DNA from: Amphritea sp.
Lineage (GTDB): Bacteria > Pseudomonadota > Gammaproteobacteria > Pseudomonadales > Balneatricaceae
DNA length: 64,000 nt
NCBI RefSeq assembly: GCF_016744155.1
Contig: NZ_JADGEW010000004.1
Coordinates: 121,276 to 185,275, forward strand
Direction of reading: 5' to 3'
The notes beneath the pieces were generated by a model. The model saw only the letters and a program-made list of their open reading frames with translations, was not told where the DNA came from and ran no database searches. Both the position numbers and the translations under genes were made by a program. Each line of letters opens with the position of its first letter. Within the stretch, counting starts at the first letter, position 1. Of this stretch, positions 28,130 to 35,837 are shown one piece after another.

Positions 28130-28963
28130 ATGCAGGAACTCTTTGAAAATATAGATATTAACCAATACCTTCCGGCGGCTATCGCCTGGGCTACCAATAT
28201 CCTGCTAGCTATCGTTATTCTGCTTATCGGCTTATGGATAGCAAATAGTGTAAGTAAGATGATTGTCGGCCTAAGTAAGAAGAGTCCGCATCTGGATGAT
28301 ACGCTGTTCCGCTTTTTGAGTAGCCTTGCGCGTTACGTGATTTTGGCGTTTGTTTTCATTGCGATACTCAATCGTTTTGGCGTACAGACCGCGTCGATTG
28401 TTGCGCTACTGGGTGCTGCTGGTCTGGCAGTAGGTCTAGCTCTACAAGGTGCGCTGTCTAATTTAGCTGCAGGTGTGATGTTGCTAATTTTCCGACCTTA
28501 TAAGGCGGGCGATTATATCGATGCGGGTGGCTGTTTCGGCAACGTAACTGAGATCGACATGTTTACTACAGTCCTGAGAACCTTTGATCATCAGCAGATT
28601 ATCATCCCGAACAGTAAAATTTGGGGTGAGAAGATCATCAACCACTCTCACTATGAGGTTCGTGGAGTGGATATGAGCTTTGGTGTTGCTTACGGTGAGA
28701 ATACCGATGCTGCACGCGCAGTAATTGACGCTGTATTAGCTAAGCATCCGCACATTCTTGAGACACCGGCACCCTTTGTTGAAGTCAGTACTCTGAATGA
28801 CAGCTCAGTAGATTTTGTTGTTCGCCCCTTCTGTAAAGGTGAACATTACTTTTCTGTGCTCTATTCAGTACCTGAGTTAATTAAAAAGGCGCTGAATGAA
28901 AACGATATCGAGATCCCATTCCCACATCGTAAAGTTATCGTGGTGAATGAAACCGCGAAATAG
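28130..28963 (+). CDS. mscS: small-conductance mechanosensitive channel MscS
   Basis: A 277-residue channel protein with three N-terminal membrane helices. The pore helix TM3 is Gly/Ala-rich (LLGAAGLAVGLALQGALSN, about residues 90-110), and the beta domain begins FRPYKAGDYID. It opens under membrane tension to release solutes on hypo-osmotic shock. Length is close to E. coli MscS. It is monocistronic. Confidence 0.93.
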   Translation: MQELFENIDINQYLPAAIAWATNILLAIVILLIGLWIANSVSKMIVGLSKKSPHLDDTLFRFLSSLARYVILAFVFIAILNRFGVQTASIVALLGAAGLAVGLALQGALSNLAAGVMLLIFRPYKAGDYIDAGGCFGNVTEIDMFTTVLRTFDHQQIIIPNSKIWGEKIINHSHYEVRGVDMSFGVAYGENTDAARAVIDAVLAKHPHILETPAPFVEVSTLNDSSVDFVVRPFCKGEHYFSVLYSVPELIKKALNENDIEIPFPHRKVIVVNETAK

Positions 28964-29490
28964 CATTTTTTACTCTAGAAAAGGATTGGATTGGGGCGTT
29001 ATGGTTTAGCTTTCGAGTTAAATTGATAAGGTTCCAGGCCAATCTTTTTTTTTGCGCATATAATTTAACTCTTTTTACTATATCTACTTTCTTACACAAG
29101 CAGCCAGATAGTTCGTTGCCAGTATTAAATTTGAACTGGTTGGTAATTGTTGTAGAGCAGTGTGCTCGTAATGGTCTTCACAGTCTGGTTTCTTGTCATC
29201 TTTAATCGCAAATATTTTTATCAGGAACTTGTCCAGACGTACTGAGCTCATAACACGTCCTCAGCTCGCCTGAGGCGCTTCAACTGCCATTAACAGTTTA
29301 ATCTCTCTCAGAGGCTGATGTCTGAGTAAAGTCGGACAGCTTGGCCCTGCTTTGTCTTCTTCTACTGTCATCTGCGTGACTAGGTTTGAACAAATGTTTA
29401 AATTGCATCTAGACTCAATAGGGTCTAATCGGGTTTCAGACTCTTTGAATGCCAGTGAATACTACTTTCTATAAATACAGGAGAATGATG
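28964..29490. other. 527-bp region with one possible small gene
   Basis: The region between mscS and the DUF302 gene is AT-rich near 29040-29100. It contains the antisense small ORF at 29084-29251 and a hairpin CCTCAG-CTCGC-CTGAGG near 29258-29274. I see no other coding frame. The DUF302 promoter is likely in the last 150 bp. Confidence 0.4.
29084..29251 (-). CDS. possible small protein of 55 residues
   Basis: The frame runs from ATG 29251 to TAG 29084 and encodes a 55-residue basic protein beginning MSSVRLDKFLIKIFAIKDDK, with two cysteines and no membrane segment. A GAGGA ribosome site lies six bases before the ATG. That site falls inside a six-base-pair hairpin (CCTCAG/CTGAGG), which could mask it. 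No family is recognised. The SD spacing is the main support, so it remains tentative. Confidence 0.35.
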   Translation of the reverse strand: MSSVRLDKFLIKIFAIKDDKKPDCEDHYEHTALQQLPTSSNLILATNYLAACVRK

Positions 29491-29943
29491 ATGATCAAAC
29501 TATCTCAAATCGCACTGGTTATGGTGTTTATTGGTTTGCCTGCGATGGCGGCCGACGGTGTGGTGAATGTTCAGAGTCCATTTAGCGTTGAAGAAACAGC
29601 AGACAGATTAAATAACGTATTGAATAACAAAGGTATGACGGTTTTTAATCGGGTAAAACACTCTGAAGCAGCCGGTAAGGTGGGTATTCAGCTACGTGAT
29701 ACCGAACTGATCATTTTTGGTAACCCTAAAGCGGGTAGCCCGTTGATGAAATGTCAGCAAAGTATTGCGATAGATCTGCCTCAAAAAGCGCTTGTGTGGG
29801 CGGATGATCAATCTAAGGTATGGATCTCGTATAACGACCTTTCCTACTTGGCAAAGCGGCATGATCTTTCAGGCTGTGAAGCGGTTATCGCGAAAGTTGG
29901 TAAGGCACTGGCAGGTATCACTAAAGCAGCAGTAACGGAATAA
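29491..29943 (+). CDS. exported DUF302 family protein
   Basis: A 150-residue protein with a signal peptide (hydrophobic segment ending PAMAADG) followed by a DUF302 domain, recognised by FSVEETADRLNNVL near its start and the TELIIFGNPKAGSPLM block. The function of DUF302 is unknown. Three consecutive ATGs (29485, 29488, 29491) follow AGGAGA; the third has the best spacing. The zinc-ribbon membrane protein gene follows 21 bp later. Confidence 0.82.
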   Translation: MIKLSQIALVMVFIGLPAMAADGVVNVQSPFSVEETADRLNNVLNNKGMTVFNRVKHSEAAGKVGIQLRDTELIIFGNPKAGSPLMKCQQSIAIDLPQKALVWADDQSKVWISYNDLSYLAKRHDLSGCEAVIAKVGKALAGITKAAVTE

Positions 29944-29964
29944 TTAAGACGATAAGGAGATAAT

Positions 29965-30441
29965 ATGGGGATGATGAATTGTGAAGATTGCGGTCACGGA
30001 GTATCTGATAAGGCAGCCAGTTGTGTTAACTGCGGATGTCCATTGTGTTCACAAACAACTGAGGTGAAGACTCAATCTAAGGGGCCGATGAGTGGTGCCT
30101 GGATGGCGGTTACAAAGTCGAAAACCCCGATCAATTTGTTTGCCATAGCGATGATGTCCTGTTCATCAATACTGGGGATGAGTGCTATTCATATAGAGAG
30201 CCCTGAAGCGCTCAGTGCATTTACATACACTCTGCATGTTTTTATGGCGGTTACAGGAATGTTCTTCGTCACTATTCTGTTTTGCCGCAAGGGTGTTTAT
30301 CATCCGGACGACCTTGCCAAAGCGAAACGTGATGGTATTACGGATGATCTTGGTAAGGATCACCCAGAGATTGCTGCTGTTTTAATAGTGATAATGCTGA
30401 CCGCCTATGCGGTATATCAGGGAGTTTATGCTACTCAATAG
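29965..30441 (+). CDS. zinc-ribbon membrane protein, hypothetical
   Basis: A 158-residue protein. The N-terminus has a zinc ribbon with four main cysteines (NCEDCGHGVSDKAASCVNCG), as in the zinc_ribbon_2 family. Three predicted membrane helices follow (about 55-72, 83-100 and 132-150). An AAGGAG site is present, and it is probably co-transcribed with the DUF302 gene. No function can be given. Confidence 0.68.
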   Translation: MGMMNCEDCGHGVSDKAASCVNCGCPLCSQTTEVKTQSKGPMSGAWMAVTKSKTPINLFAIAMMSCSSILGMSAIHIESPEALSAFTYTLHVFMAVTGMFFVTILFCRKGVYHPDDLAKAKRDGITDDLGKDHPEIAAVLIVIMLTAYAVYQGVYATQ

Positions 30442-30535
30442 AGTACCTCTGAAAGAAGGGGGCTTGTAATGTAGTTTGTTAACCTCTTAATTAATCTGCC
30501 ACGAATCAGCCCTTCAGATGGAGCCGAAGCACTTT

Positions 30536-30868
30536 ATGTTTGAACTCAAAACGGTAGCCCTTTTTTTGCTAACGGCTATAGCAGAGATTGTGGGATGTTA
30601 TCTGCCATATCTTTGGCTTAAACAGGATAAAAGCATCTGGCTACTGCTGCCTGCAGCGATCAGTCTTGCTCTGTTTGCCTGGCTGCTCTCTCTGCATCCA
30701 ACCGCTGCTGGGCGCGTGTATGCGGCCTATGGCGGCGTCTATGTCTTTGTCGCCTTGCTCTGGCTTTGGCTGGTGGATGGTATAAAGCCAACTGGTTGGG
30801 ATATTGCAGGGGGACTGATTGCGCTGACAGGCATGGCAATTATTATGTTTGCCCCTAGAGGGCTTTGA
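30536..30868 (+). CDS. YnfA-family (UPF0060) membrane protein
   Basis: A 110-residue protein with four membrane helices. The signatures [13 protein letters not shown], the central AAYGGVYV and PTGWDIAGG identify UPF0060/YnfA, a small-multidrug-resistance-like family. I use ATG 30536 because it gives the family's normal length; an in-frame ATG at 30518 would add six residues. Transport function is suspected in the family but not proven here. Confidence 0.88.
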   Translation: MFELKTVALFLLTAIAEIVGCYLPYLWLKQDKSIWLLLPAAISLALFAWLLSLHPTAAGRVYAAYGGVYVFVALLWLWLVDGIKPTGWDIAGGLIALTGMAIIMFAPRGL

Positions 30869-31130
30869 GTTTTCAGGCATACATATAATTGCGGGTATGC
30901 ATCCTGCAGAAATCGTCAGCTTTGACTATCAGACGTTGAGTAACTTTATATCCAAGAAAATCCTGCCAGATATAGGGGGCGATTGCTGGTATTCAATGTG
31001 CCGCCCATTGAAGAAGTTGTGAACCCGCTAACAGCAAGTGGAATTGATCTGGGTAATTGCCACTTGAGCTTTATGAACGGTAGAATCTGAAGTGGGTTAA
31101 GTTTTCAAGACAGATCAGCGAGGAACTTCT

Positions 31131-31439
31131 ATGTTACAGCTGCGTCCAAATTGCGAGTGTTGCGATAAAGATCTGCCACCGGGCTCAATGGAAGCTTACA
31201 TCTGTAATTACGAATGTACCTTCTGCCGGAGCTGCGTCGATACACAGCTTAATAGTGTTTGCCCTAATTGTGGCGGTGGTTTTTGTGCCAGGCCGGTACG
31301 ACCAAAAGCAGAACACAGAGCTGGCGTAGGCTTGCAAAGTCATCCAGCCTCCACGCAACGAGTGCACACTCAGTATAGTGCTTATGAACTGAGTGATTTT
31401 TCGGAATCGATAAAGTCGATTAAACCTGAGAACAGATAG
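31131..31439 (+). CDS. DUF1272 domain protein
   Basis: A 102-residue cytosolic protein with a cysteine-rich N-terminus (CECCDKDLPPGS, then CTFCRSC and CPNCGGG) that forms a predicted zinc-binding domain of the DUF1272 family. The C-terminal 45 residues are low in structure. Function is unknown. It lies 17 bp upstream of the DinB gene in the same direction, each with a good ribosome site. Confidence 0.85.
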   Translation: MLQLRPNCECCDKDLPPGSMEAYICNYECTFCRSCVDTQLNSVCPNCGGGFCARPVRPKAEHRAGVGLQSHPASTQRVHTQYSAYELSDFSESIKSIKPENR

Positions 31440-31456
31440 ATATTAGGGAGGGTTTT

Positions 31457-32002
31457 ATGGACTTAAGGAACCACTTTATATTGATGGCTGATTATAATCT
31501 GCGGATGAATGATCAGGTGTATGCCGCTTCTTCTAAGCTCGATGCTGAGAAGTTAAGGGCTGATGATGGAGCTTTTTTCGGCTCGGTCCTGGATACGCTT
31601 AACCATATTCTGGTGGGTGATCTTCTTTGGTTATCCCGTTTTGCTCTTCATTCAGACCGTTACCAGTCTTTAAATAGTTTAAGTGCCTTACCCAAGCCGA
31701 AAGCCTTAGATGAAACGCTCTATCCTGAGTTAGCTCTTCTTGTGAAGGCCCGTAAATTTGTCGATAAAACTATTAGGCAGTGGCTGGATGAGGAGATTAG
31801 GACGGATGATTTTAACCGAAGCTTAGTTTACGCCAATTCCAAGGGAGTGGTCTGCGAACGTGATTTTTGTGAGCTGCTGAGTCATTTTTTCAATCATCAG
31901 ACTCATCACCGAGGTCAGATAAGTACGTTGTTACATCAACAAAATATTGATGTCGGAGTCACAGATCTGCTAATTGAAATACCTGACCTTATAAAGGATT
32001 AA
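31457..32002 (+). CDS. DinB-family protein
   Basis: A 181-residue four-helix-bundle protein of the DinB/YfiT superfamily. Metal-binding histidines are apparent in LNHILVGDLLW and in the late SHFFNHQTHHRGQI motif (about residues 144-157). Members include thiol transferases and proteins induced by DNA damage; substrates are usually unknown. It is likely co-transcribed with the DUF1272 gene. Confidence 0.85.
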   Translation: MDLRNHFILMADYNLRMNDQVYAASSKLDAEKLRADDGAFFGSVLDTLNHILVGDLLWLSRFALHSDRYQSLNSLSALPKPKALDETLYPELALLVKARKFVDKTIRQWLDEEIRTDDFNRSLVYANSKGVVCERDFCELLSHFFNHQTHHRGQISTLLHQQNIDVGVTDLLIEIPDLIKD

Positions 32003-32119
32003 TACCTTACTAAGGAAGGTTAATGGGTCCTGCTTTCAATCTGGGGCCTGATAGGTGTGGCGGTTTTGTTTATTACACACTTTTCTGTTTGGGTAGGCCA
32101 AATAACCCCGAGGTTAACA

Positions 32120-33316
32120 CTATTCGCCTCTACTGCCTTTGATAGCACAGAGAGTTGCAAGGACAGCCATGCATACCAGAACTAAAGGCAGCATACTTAC
32201 GCTGATTTCTATGAGTAGAGGTGTTAGCTGCGCAATCAGAGAACCGATAGTTAGCTGAAAGAACCCTAGCATTCCGGTTGCTGTAGCGACCGCTCCAGTG
32301 GTTGACGAGATAGCGGTCGCTTGCGCACTTGGCTGACTCAATCCACGCCCGTAAGTATAGAGAGACATAGGTACAAACAGGGCTAGAAAACTAAAAGGTG
32401 CGAGCATAAACAGAACCAGCATTAACAGAGCCCCAGCACCCGAAATGCTATTACCCAGCAACATCATTTTGCGGGTACCCACCTTAGCCGATACTTTTCC
32501 AGCGGTAAGACTTCCCAGCCAGAAACCTCCGGCGACGAGTAGAAACCAGTTACCATAATCAGCAGAGTTTCCATCAAGGAGTTCTGATACCAAAAAAGGG
32601 GCGCTGGTCATAAAGACGAAAAATCCGGAAGCGATCATCGTCGCTGACAGAGCGCAGAATATATAATTTTTGGACGAGAGCACCGTGCCGTAACGCGTGA
32701 AGCTTTGTAACAGGCTACCCGTATTAGATTTAGTCGCAGAGGATTCGGGTAGAGTAAATAGCGCGCCCAACCAGACGATGGTGCCGAGTCCCATTGATAC
32801 CCAAAAAACGGATTGCCATCCGACTGCGAGATTAAGGTAGCCGCCAATGGTAGGAGCCAGCGCTTGTGCAGTAGCGATACCCATAGTGACATAACCTAGC
32901 ATTCCCGCGGCTTTGTCCTTACCGTGCTGCTCGAGAATAATGCTTCTGGCTAAAAGCATACCGGTACATCCACCGGCAGCCTGAAGAATTCGTGCAAACA
33001 AGAGATGCCAGACCTCAAAGGCGAAAGCGCCAAGAAGACCACCGACAATATGTAACAGAAAACCCCAAAAGAACACGGGACGTCGGCCATAACGGTCGGC
33101 TAAAGGGCCACTGATCAGCTGGCCTATAGCTAGTGTAAGCAGATAGAAAGTAAAACCCAGTTGAATAGTAAAAGAGCTGGTGTTGAACTGTTCAGCTAAC
33201 ACAGGCATCACAGGCGCATAGAGGTTCAGTGCCACTGGGCTGGCGATCGCCATTCCGGCTAAAAGCGCGACAGGGGTCTTAATTTGAGCGCTAGTACTGT
33301 GGATGGAATTCGGCAT
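32120..33316 (-). CDS. MFS multidrug-efflux-type transporter (Bcr/CflA family)
   Basis: A 398-residue 12-TM transporter. The loop GPLADRYGRRPVFFWG (about residues 68-83) is the MFS motif A and ARILQAAGGCTGMLLARSII the motif C-like segment of Bcr/CflA drug exporters. A family A operator lies 32-49 bp upstream of the start, so it may be co-regulated with the hpa genes and could export toxic aromatic intermediates. That role is inference. There is no clear ribosome site at the chosen ATG. Confidence 0.85.
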   Translation of the reverse strand: MPNSIHSTSAQIKTPVALLAGMAIASPVALNLYAPVMPVLAEQFNTSSFTIQLGFTFYLLTLAIGQLISGPLADRYGRRPVFFWGFLLHIVGGLLGAFAFEVWHLLFARILQAAGGCTGMLLARSIILEQHGKDKAAGMLGYVTMGIATAQALAPTIGGYLNLAVGWQSVFWVSMGLGTIVWLGALFTLPESSATKSNTGSLLQSFTRYGTVLSSKNYIFCALSATMIASGFFVFMTSAPFLVSELLDGNSADYGNWFLLVAGGFWLGSLTAGKVSAKVGTRKMMLLGNSISGAGALLMLVLFMLAPFSFLALFVPMSLYTYGRGLSQPSAQATAISSTTGAVATATGMLGFFQLTIGSLIAQLTPLLIEISVSMLPLVLVCMAVLATLCAIKGSRGE

Positions 33317-33347
33317 ATTGGAAGAGTATCGTTCGGTAACTTAAAAA

Positions 33348-33365
33348 TACTTAATAAGTTAACAG
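33348..33365. promoter_or_regulatory. family A operator-like site upstream of the MFS gene
   Basis: TACTTAA-TAAG-TTAACAG has the same arm and spacer lengths as the hpaD and gabD sites but is less symmetric. It is placed between -32 and -49 of the MFS start codon. Confidence 0.5.
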
Positions 33366-33382
33366 AATACACCGATGAAGAT

Positions 33383-33409
33383 GAGACCGCCAGCAGAACT
33401 GGCGGTCTC
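33383..33409. terminator. strong stem-loop after the aminotransferase gene
   Basis: The perfect 11-bp arms GAGACCGCCAG/CTGGCGGTCTC are separated by five bases, 27 bp downstream of the aminotransferase stop. No T run follows on the minus strand, so it may stabilise the 3' end or terminate weakly. Confidence 0.55.
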
Positions 33410-33435
33410 AGAAGGTCTAAAGGAGGGTAATGATG

Positions 33436-34776
33436 TTAACGATCAACTTCAGTAAAGCCTGCCAGCAGAGCTGAAACTATCTTGTTTACTTCTTCTGTAC
33501 CCACGGTCAGAGGTGGGGAGAGGATGATTTTTGTGCCGACTGGACGAGCGATAACTCCCTCTTTTAAGGCTACAGCAGCGATTTGGTTAGCAAAACCGTC
33601 CATAGGATTAACGGGCTCACGAGTTTTCTTATCAACCACCAGATCAATTGCAACCATCAAGCCTTTACCGCGAACTTCGCCGACAGATGGGAAGTCACTT
33701 AGTGCGTTCGTCAGCTTGTTTAATAAGTCTTTACCCTGAATTCCAGCGTTGCCTGGTAGGTCTTCATCCTTAACAATTTTCAAAGAAGCAAGCGCGGAAG
33801 CACAGGCGACCGGATGACCTGAGTAAGTGTAACCATGCATAACTGCACCACTGAAGTTTTCGCAGCTCTCGATCCCCTTAGCGACTCGCTCGTTGACCAC
33901 TGTTGCGCCGAGAGGGATATAGCCAGAGTTAATGCCTTTGGCAAAGCACTGAATATCAGCAGCAACGCCCCAGCCACGTACACCGAACATGTTGCCGGTA
34001 CGCCCAAAGCCAGTTACCACTTCGTCAGCGATGAGGAGAACCCCGTACTTATCACAAACCTCACGGATAAGAGGCCAGTAGTTAGCCGGAGGAACGATTA
34101 CGCCACCGGCGCCTTGAACGGGCTCAGCGATGAAAGCCGCAACAGTTTCGGGACCCTGGAAGATGATCTCTGCTTCTAATTGCTTAGCACATAAGTGACC
34201 CAGCTCTTCAGGATTTTCGCAGTTCCATGGGTTGCGGTATAACCATGGTGCATCGATATGGACACAGCCTGGCAGTACAGGTTCATAGTTAGTACGGAAT
34301 ACGGTGTTACCGTTGACAGAGGCTCCGCCAAAGTGAACGCCGTGATAGCCTTGCTTTAGTGAGATAAACTTATAACGTTGTGCCTGGCCGGTGGCTTTCC
34401 AATACTGACGAGAAATTTTCAGTGCGGTTTCTACCGCATCAGATCCACCAGAGCTGAACATTACACGCGCCATACCTTCCGGTTTGGTCATATCAATAAT
34501 CAGATCGGAAAGTTCTTTTACACGGGGGTGAGTGACACCATCGAAGATCTGGAAATATTCCAGTTCATCCAGCTGGTTTTTAATAGCGTCTTTTACTTCA
34601 GTACGATTATGTCCAACATTAACATTCCATAAGCCGCCAACGCCATCAACCAGCCAGTCGCCTTCACGGTTCTGAACATAGTTGCCATCACCTTTTACAA
34701 TTTCAAGAGAACTATGTGAACCAGGAACGCCTGGATGTACCATCGGGTTCCATAACGTTTTTTTATTTTCACTCAT
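33436..34776 (-). CDS. class III (omega) aminotransferase
   Basis: A 446-residue PLP enzyme of aminotransferase fold type I, class III. The PLP lysine is K280 in QCFAKGINSGY. The preceding Asp is in LLIADEVVTGFGRTG, and the phosphate-binding SSGGSDAVETALK is at about 108-120. Such enzymes transfer the amino group of omega-amino acids or amines to pyruvate or oxoglutarate, giving an aldehyde. A family B dyad lies 119 bp upstream, shared with the porin-ALDH and usp-tct units. Together with the ALDH it could convert an amine to an acid. The substrate is not readable from sequence. Confidence 0.88.
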   Translation of the reverse strand: MSENKKTLWNPMVHPGVPGSHSSLEIVKGDGNYVQNREGDWLVDGVGGLWNVNVGHNRTEVKDAIKNQLDELEYFQIFDGVTHPRVKELSDLIIDMTKPEGMARVMFSSGGSDAVETALKISRQYWKATGQAQRYKFISLKQGYHGVHFGGASVNGNTVFRTNYEPVLPGCVHIDAPWLYRNPWNCENPEELGHLCAKQLEAEIIFQGPETVAAFIAEPVQGAGGVIVPPANYWPLIREVCDKYGVLLIADEVVTGFGRTGNMFGVRGWGVAADIQCFAKGINSGYIPLGATVVNERVAKGIESCENFSGAVMHGYTYSGHPVACASALASLKIVKDEDLPGNAGIQGKDLLNKLTNALSDFPSVGEVRGKGLMVAIDLVVDKKTREPVNPMDGFANQIAAVALKEGVIARPVGTKIILSPPLTVGTEEVNKIVSALLAGFTEVDR

Positions 34777-34894
34777 AAGAATAGCTCCGGATGTTTCTTG
34801 TTTTCAGATCCGCAGCAATACAACAGGTATCAAAGTGTAAGAGGTTATCACTGCTACGGGCATAGATTAATTATGAATTGATCAAGCGGAGTGT

Positions 34895-34916
34895 GTATCA
34901 ACCAGAAGGTTGATAC
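34895..34916. promoter_or_regulatory. family B dyad upstream of the aminotransferase gene
   Basis: GTATCAACC-AGAA-GGTTGATAC is a perfect 22-bp dyad with 9-bp arms. It is the longest member of a family that recurs before the usp-tct operon and the porin gene. Confidence 0.72.
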
Positions 34917-34963
34917 CGAGGGGGAGTATTGGAGGTAACCTCATCCTTGAGGGGGTAAGAGTG

Positions 34964-35674
34964 TCAGTGTTGGTTATATAACTGAGAGGTTATTTCAGTC
35001 TTGCTATTAACACCCGTTTTGTAAAAGATATGCTGTAGGTGGGTTTTGATAGTCGCAAGGCTACAGTGCAGATTAGACGCGATTGTTTTGTTCGGTAACC
35101 CCTGGCTAACCAGTTCCACCACCATGCGCTCTTTCGGGGTAAGCTGGAAGTTGTTACAGAATTCTTCAAATTGATTATGTTTCGGTGTAACCAGCGTTTG
35201 TTCGAGCGAGAATTGCATAAATTTATGCAGCTTCTCCGCTTTTCGCAGATCTTCAAGAAGTATTTCGGGCTGTTGTTTAGAGATAAACAGGGCAAAACCT
35301 GCAACCAGTTTGTCATCAACGCGCAGAAACAGCTCTACGATATCCTGCACGCCCCAGGGTGAAATGAAATCTTTGTAGTAGGGATGGCTATAACGTTCTT
35401 GTGAGGATACCAGGTCGTTCATCTTGACTACCGTTGCATCATGATTTTCTACAAACTGGGTAGGATGTAGAGGGTCTATCTTTTGAAATTTTTCGAGATA
35501 TTCACGGTGCATTGCAGGTTGGAGCTGCCATGTTTTGTAACAGATCGGCTTTTTTTGATTGTCGATAAGGTAGGAAGCCGCTTTAGATGCGTTAAGTACA
35601 CCGGTCAGGAGTCCCATGCACTCATCCTGAAAATTATATAGGCCGGCAGGGTAGATGGTATCGGTTGATTTCAT
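34964..35674 (-). CDS. LuxR-family transcriptional regulator
   Basis: A 236-residue regulator. The C-terminal LuxR helix-turn-helix runs from about residue 175 (LTPKERMVVELVSQGLPNKT, then the recognition helix in CSLATIKTHLQHIF). The N-terminal 165 residues do not show an obvious receiver phosphorylation site; they may bind a small ligand but do not show the clear autoinducer-domain tryptophan set. ATG 35674 is preferred to the upstream TTG. Family A and other inverted repeats lie just upstream. It is the best local candidate for binding the family B dyads. Confidence 0.84.
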   Translation of the reverse strand: MKSTDTIYPAGLYNFQDECMGLLTGVLNASKAASYLIDNQKKPICYKTWQLQPAMHREYLEKFQKIDPLHPTQFVENHDATVVKMNDLVSSQERYSHPYYKDFISPWGVQDIVELFLRVDDKLVAGFALFISKQQPEILLEDLRKAEKLHKFMQFSLEQTLVTPKHNQFEEFCNNFQLTPKERMVVELVSQGLPNKTIASNLHCSLATIKTHLQHIFYKTGVNSKTEITSQLYNQH

Positions 35675-35685
35675 AAACTGACCTG

Positions 35686-35710
35686 CTTGTTTTATGATCA
35701 ATAAAACAAG
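35686..35710. promoter_or_regulatory. perfect inverted repeat upstream of the LuxR gene
   Basis: The 10-bp arms CTTGTTTTAT/ATAAAACAAG are separated by GATCA and end 12 bp before the LuxR ATG. The position suits autoregulation or an mRNA hairpin close to the ribosome site. Confidence 0.55.
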
Positions 35711-35734
35711 ATACGTTAATTCAAAGTCATTAAC

Positions 35735-35752
35735 AACTTAATATGTTAACTA
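35735..35752. promoter_or_regulatory. family A operator-like site upstream of the LuxR gene
   Basis: AACTTAA-TATG-TTAACTA: the right arm is identical to the hpaD site and the left arm matches at five of seven positions. It lies about 60 bp upstream of the LuxR ATG, so HpaR could control the LuxR gene and link the two regulons. Confidence 0.5.
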
Positions 35753-35784
35753 TAATACTATAGTCAAATCTCTCCGCTCCTATA

Positions 35785-35820
35785 TGGTACCGCTGAAGCT
35801 ATTTAGCGTCAGCGGTACCA
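35785..35820. terminator. long stem-loop after tctA
   Basis: The perfect 12-bp arms TGGTACCGCTGA/TCAGCGGTACCA surround a 12-base loop, 18 bp beyond the tctA stop. No T run follows, so it may be a stabilising 3' structure or a weak terminator between the tct and LuxR units. Confidence 0.55.
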
Positions 35821-35837
35821 GGATATATTGTAAGCAC

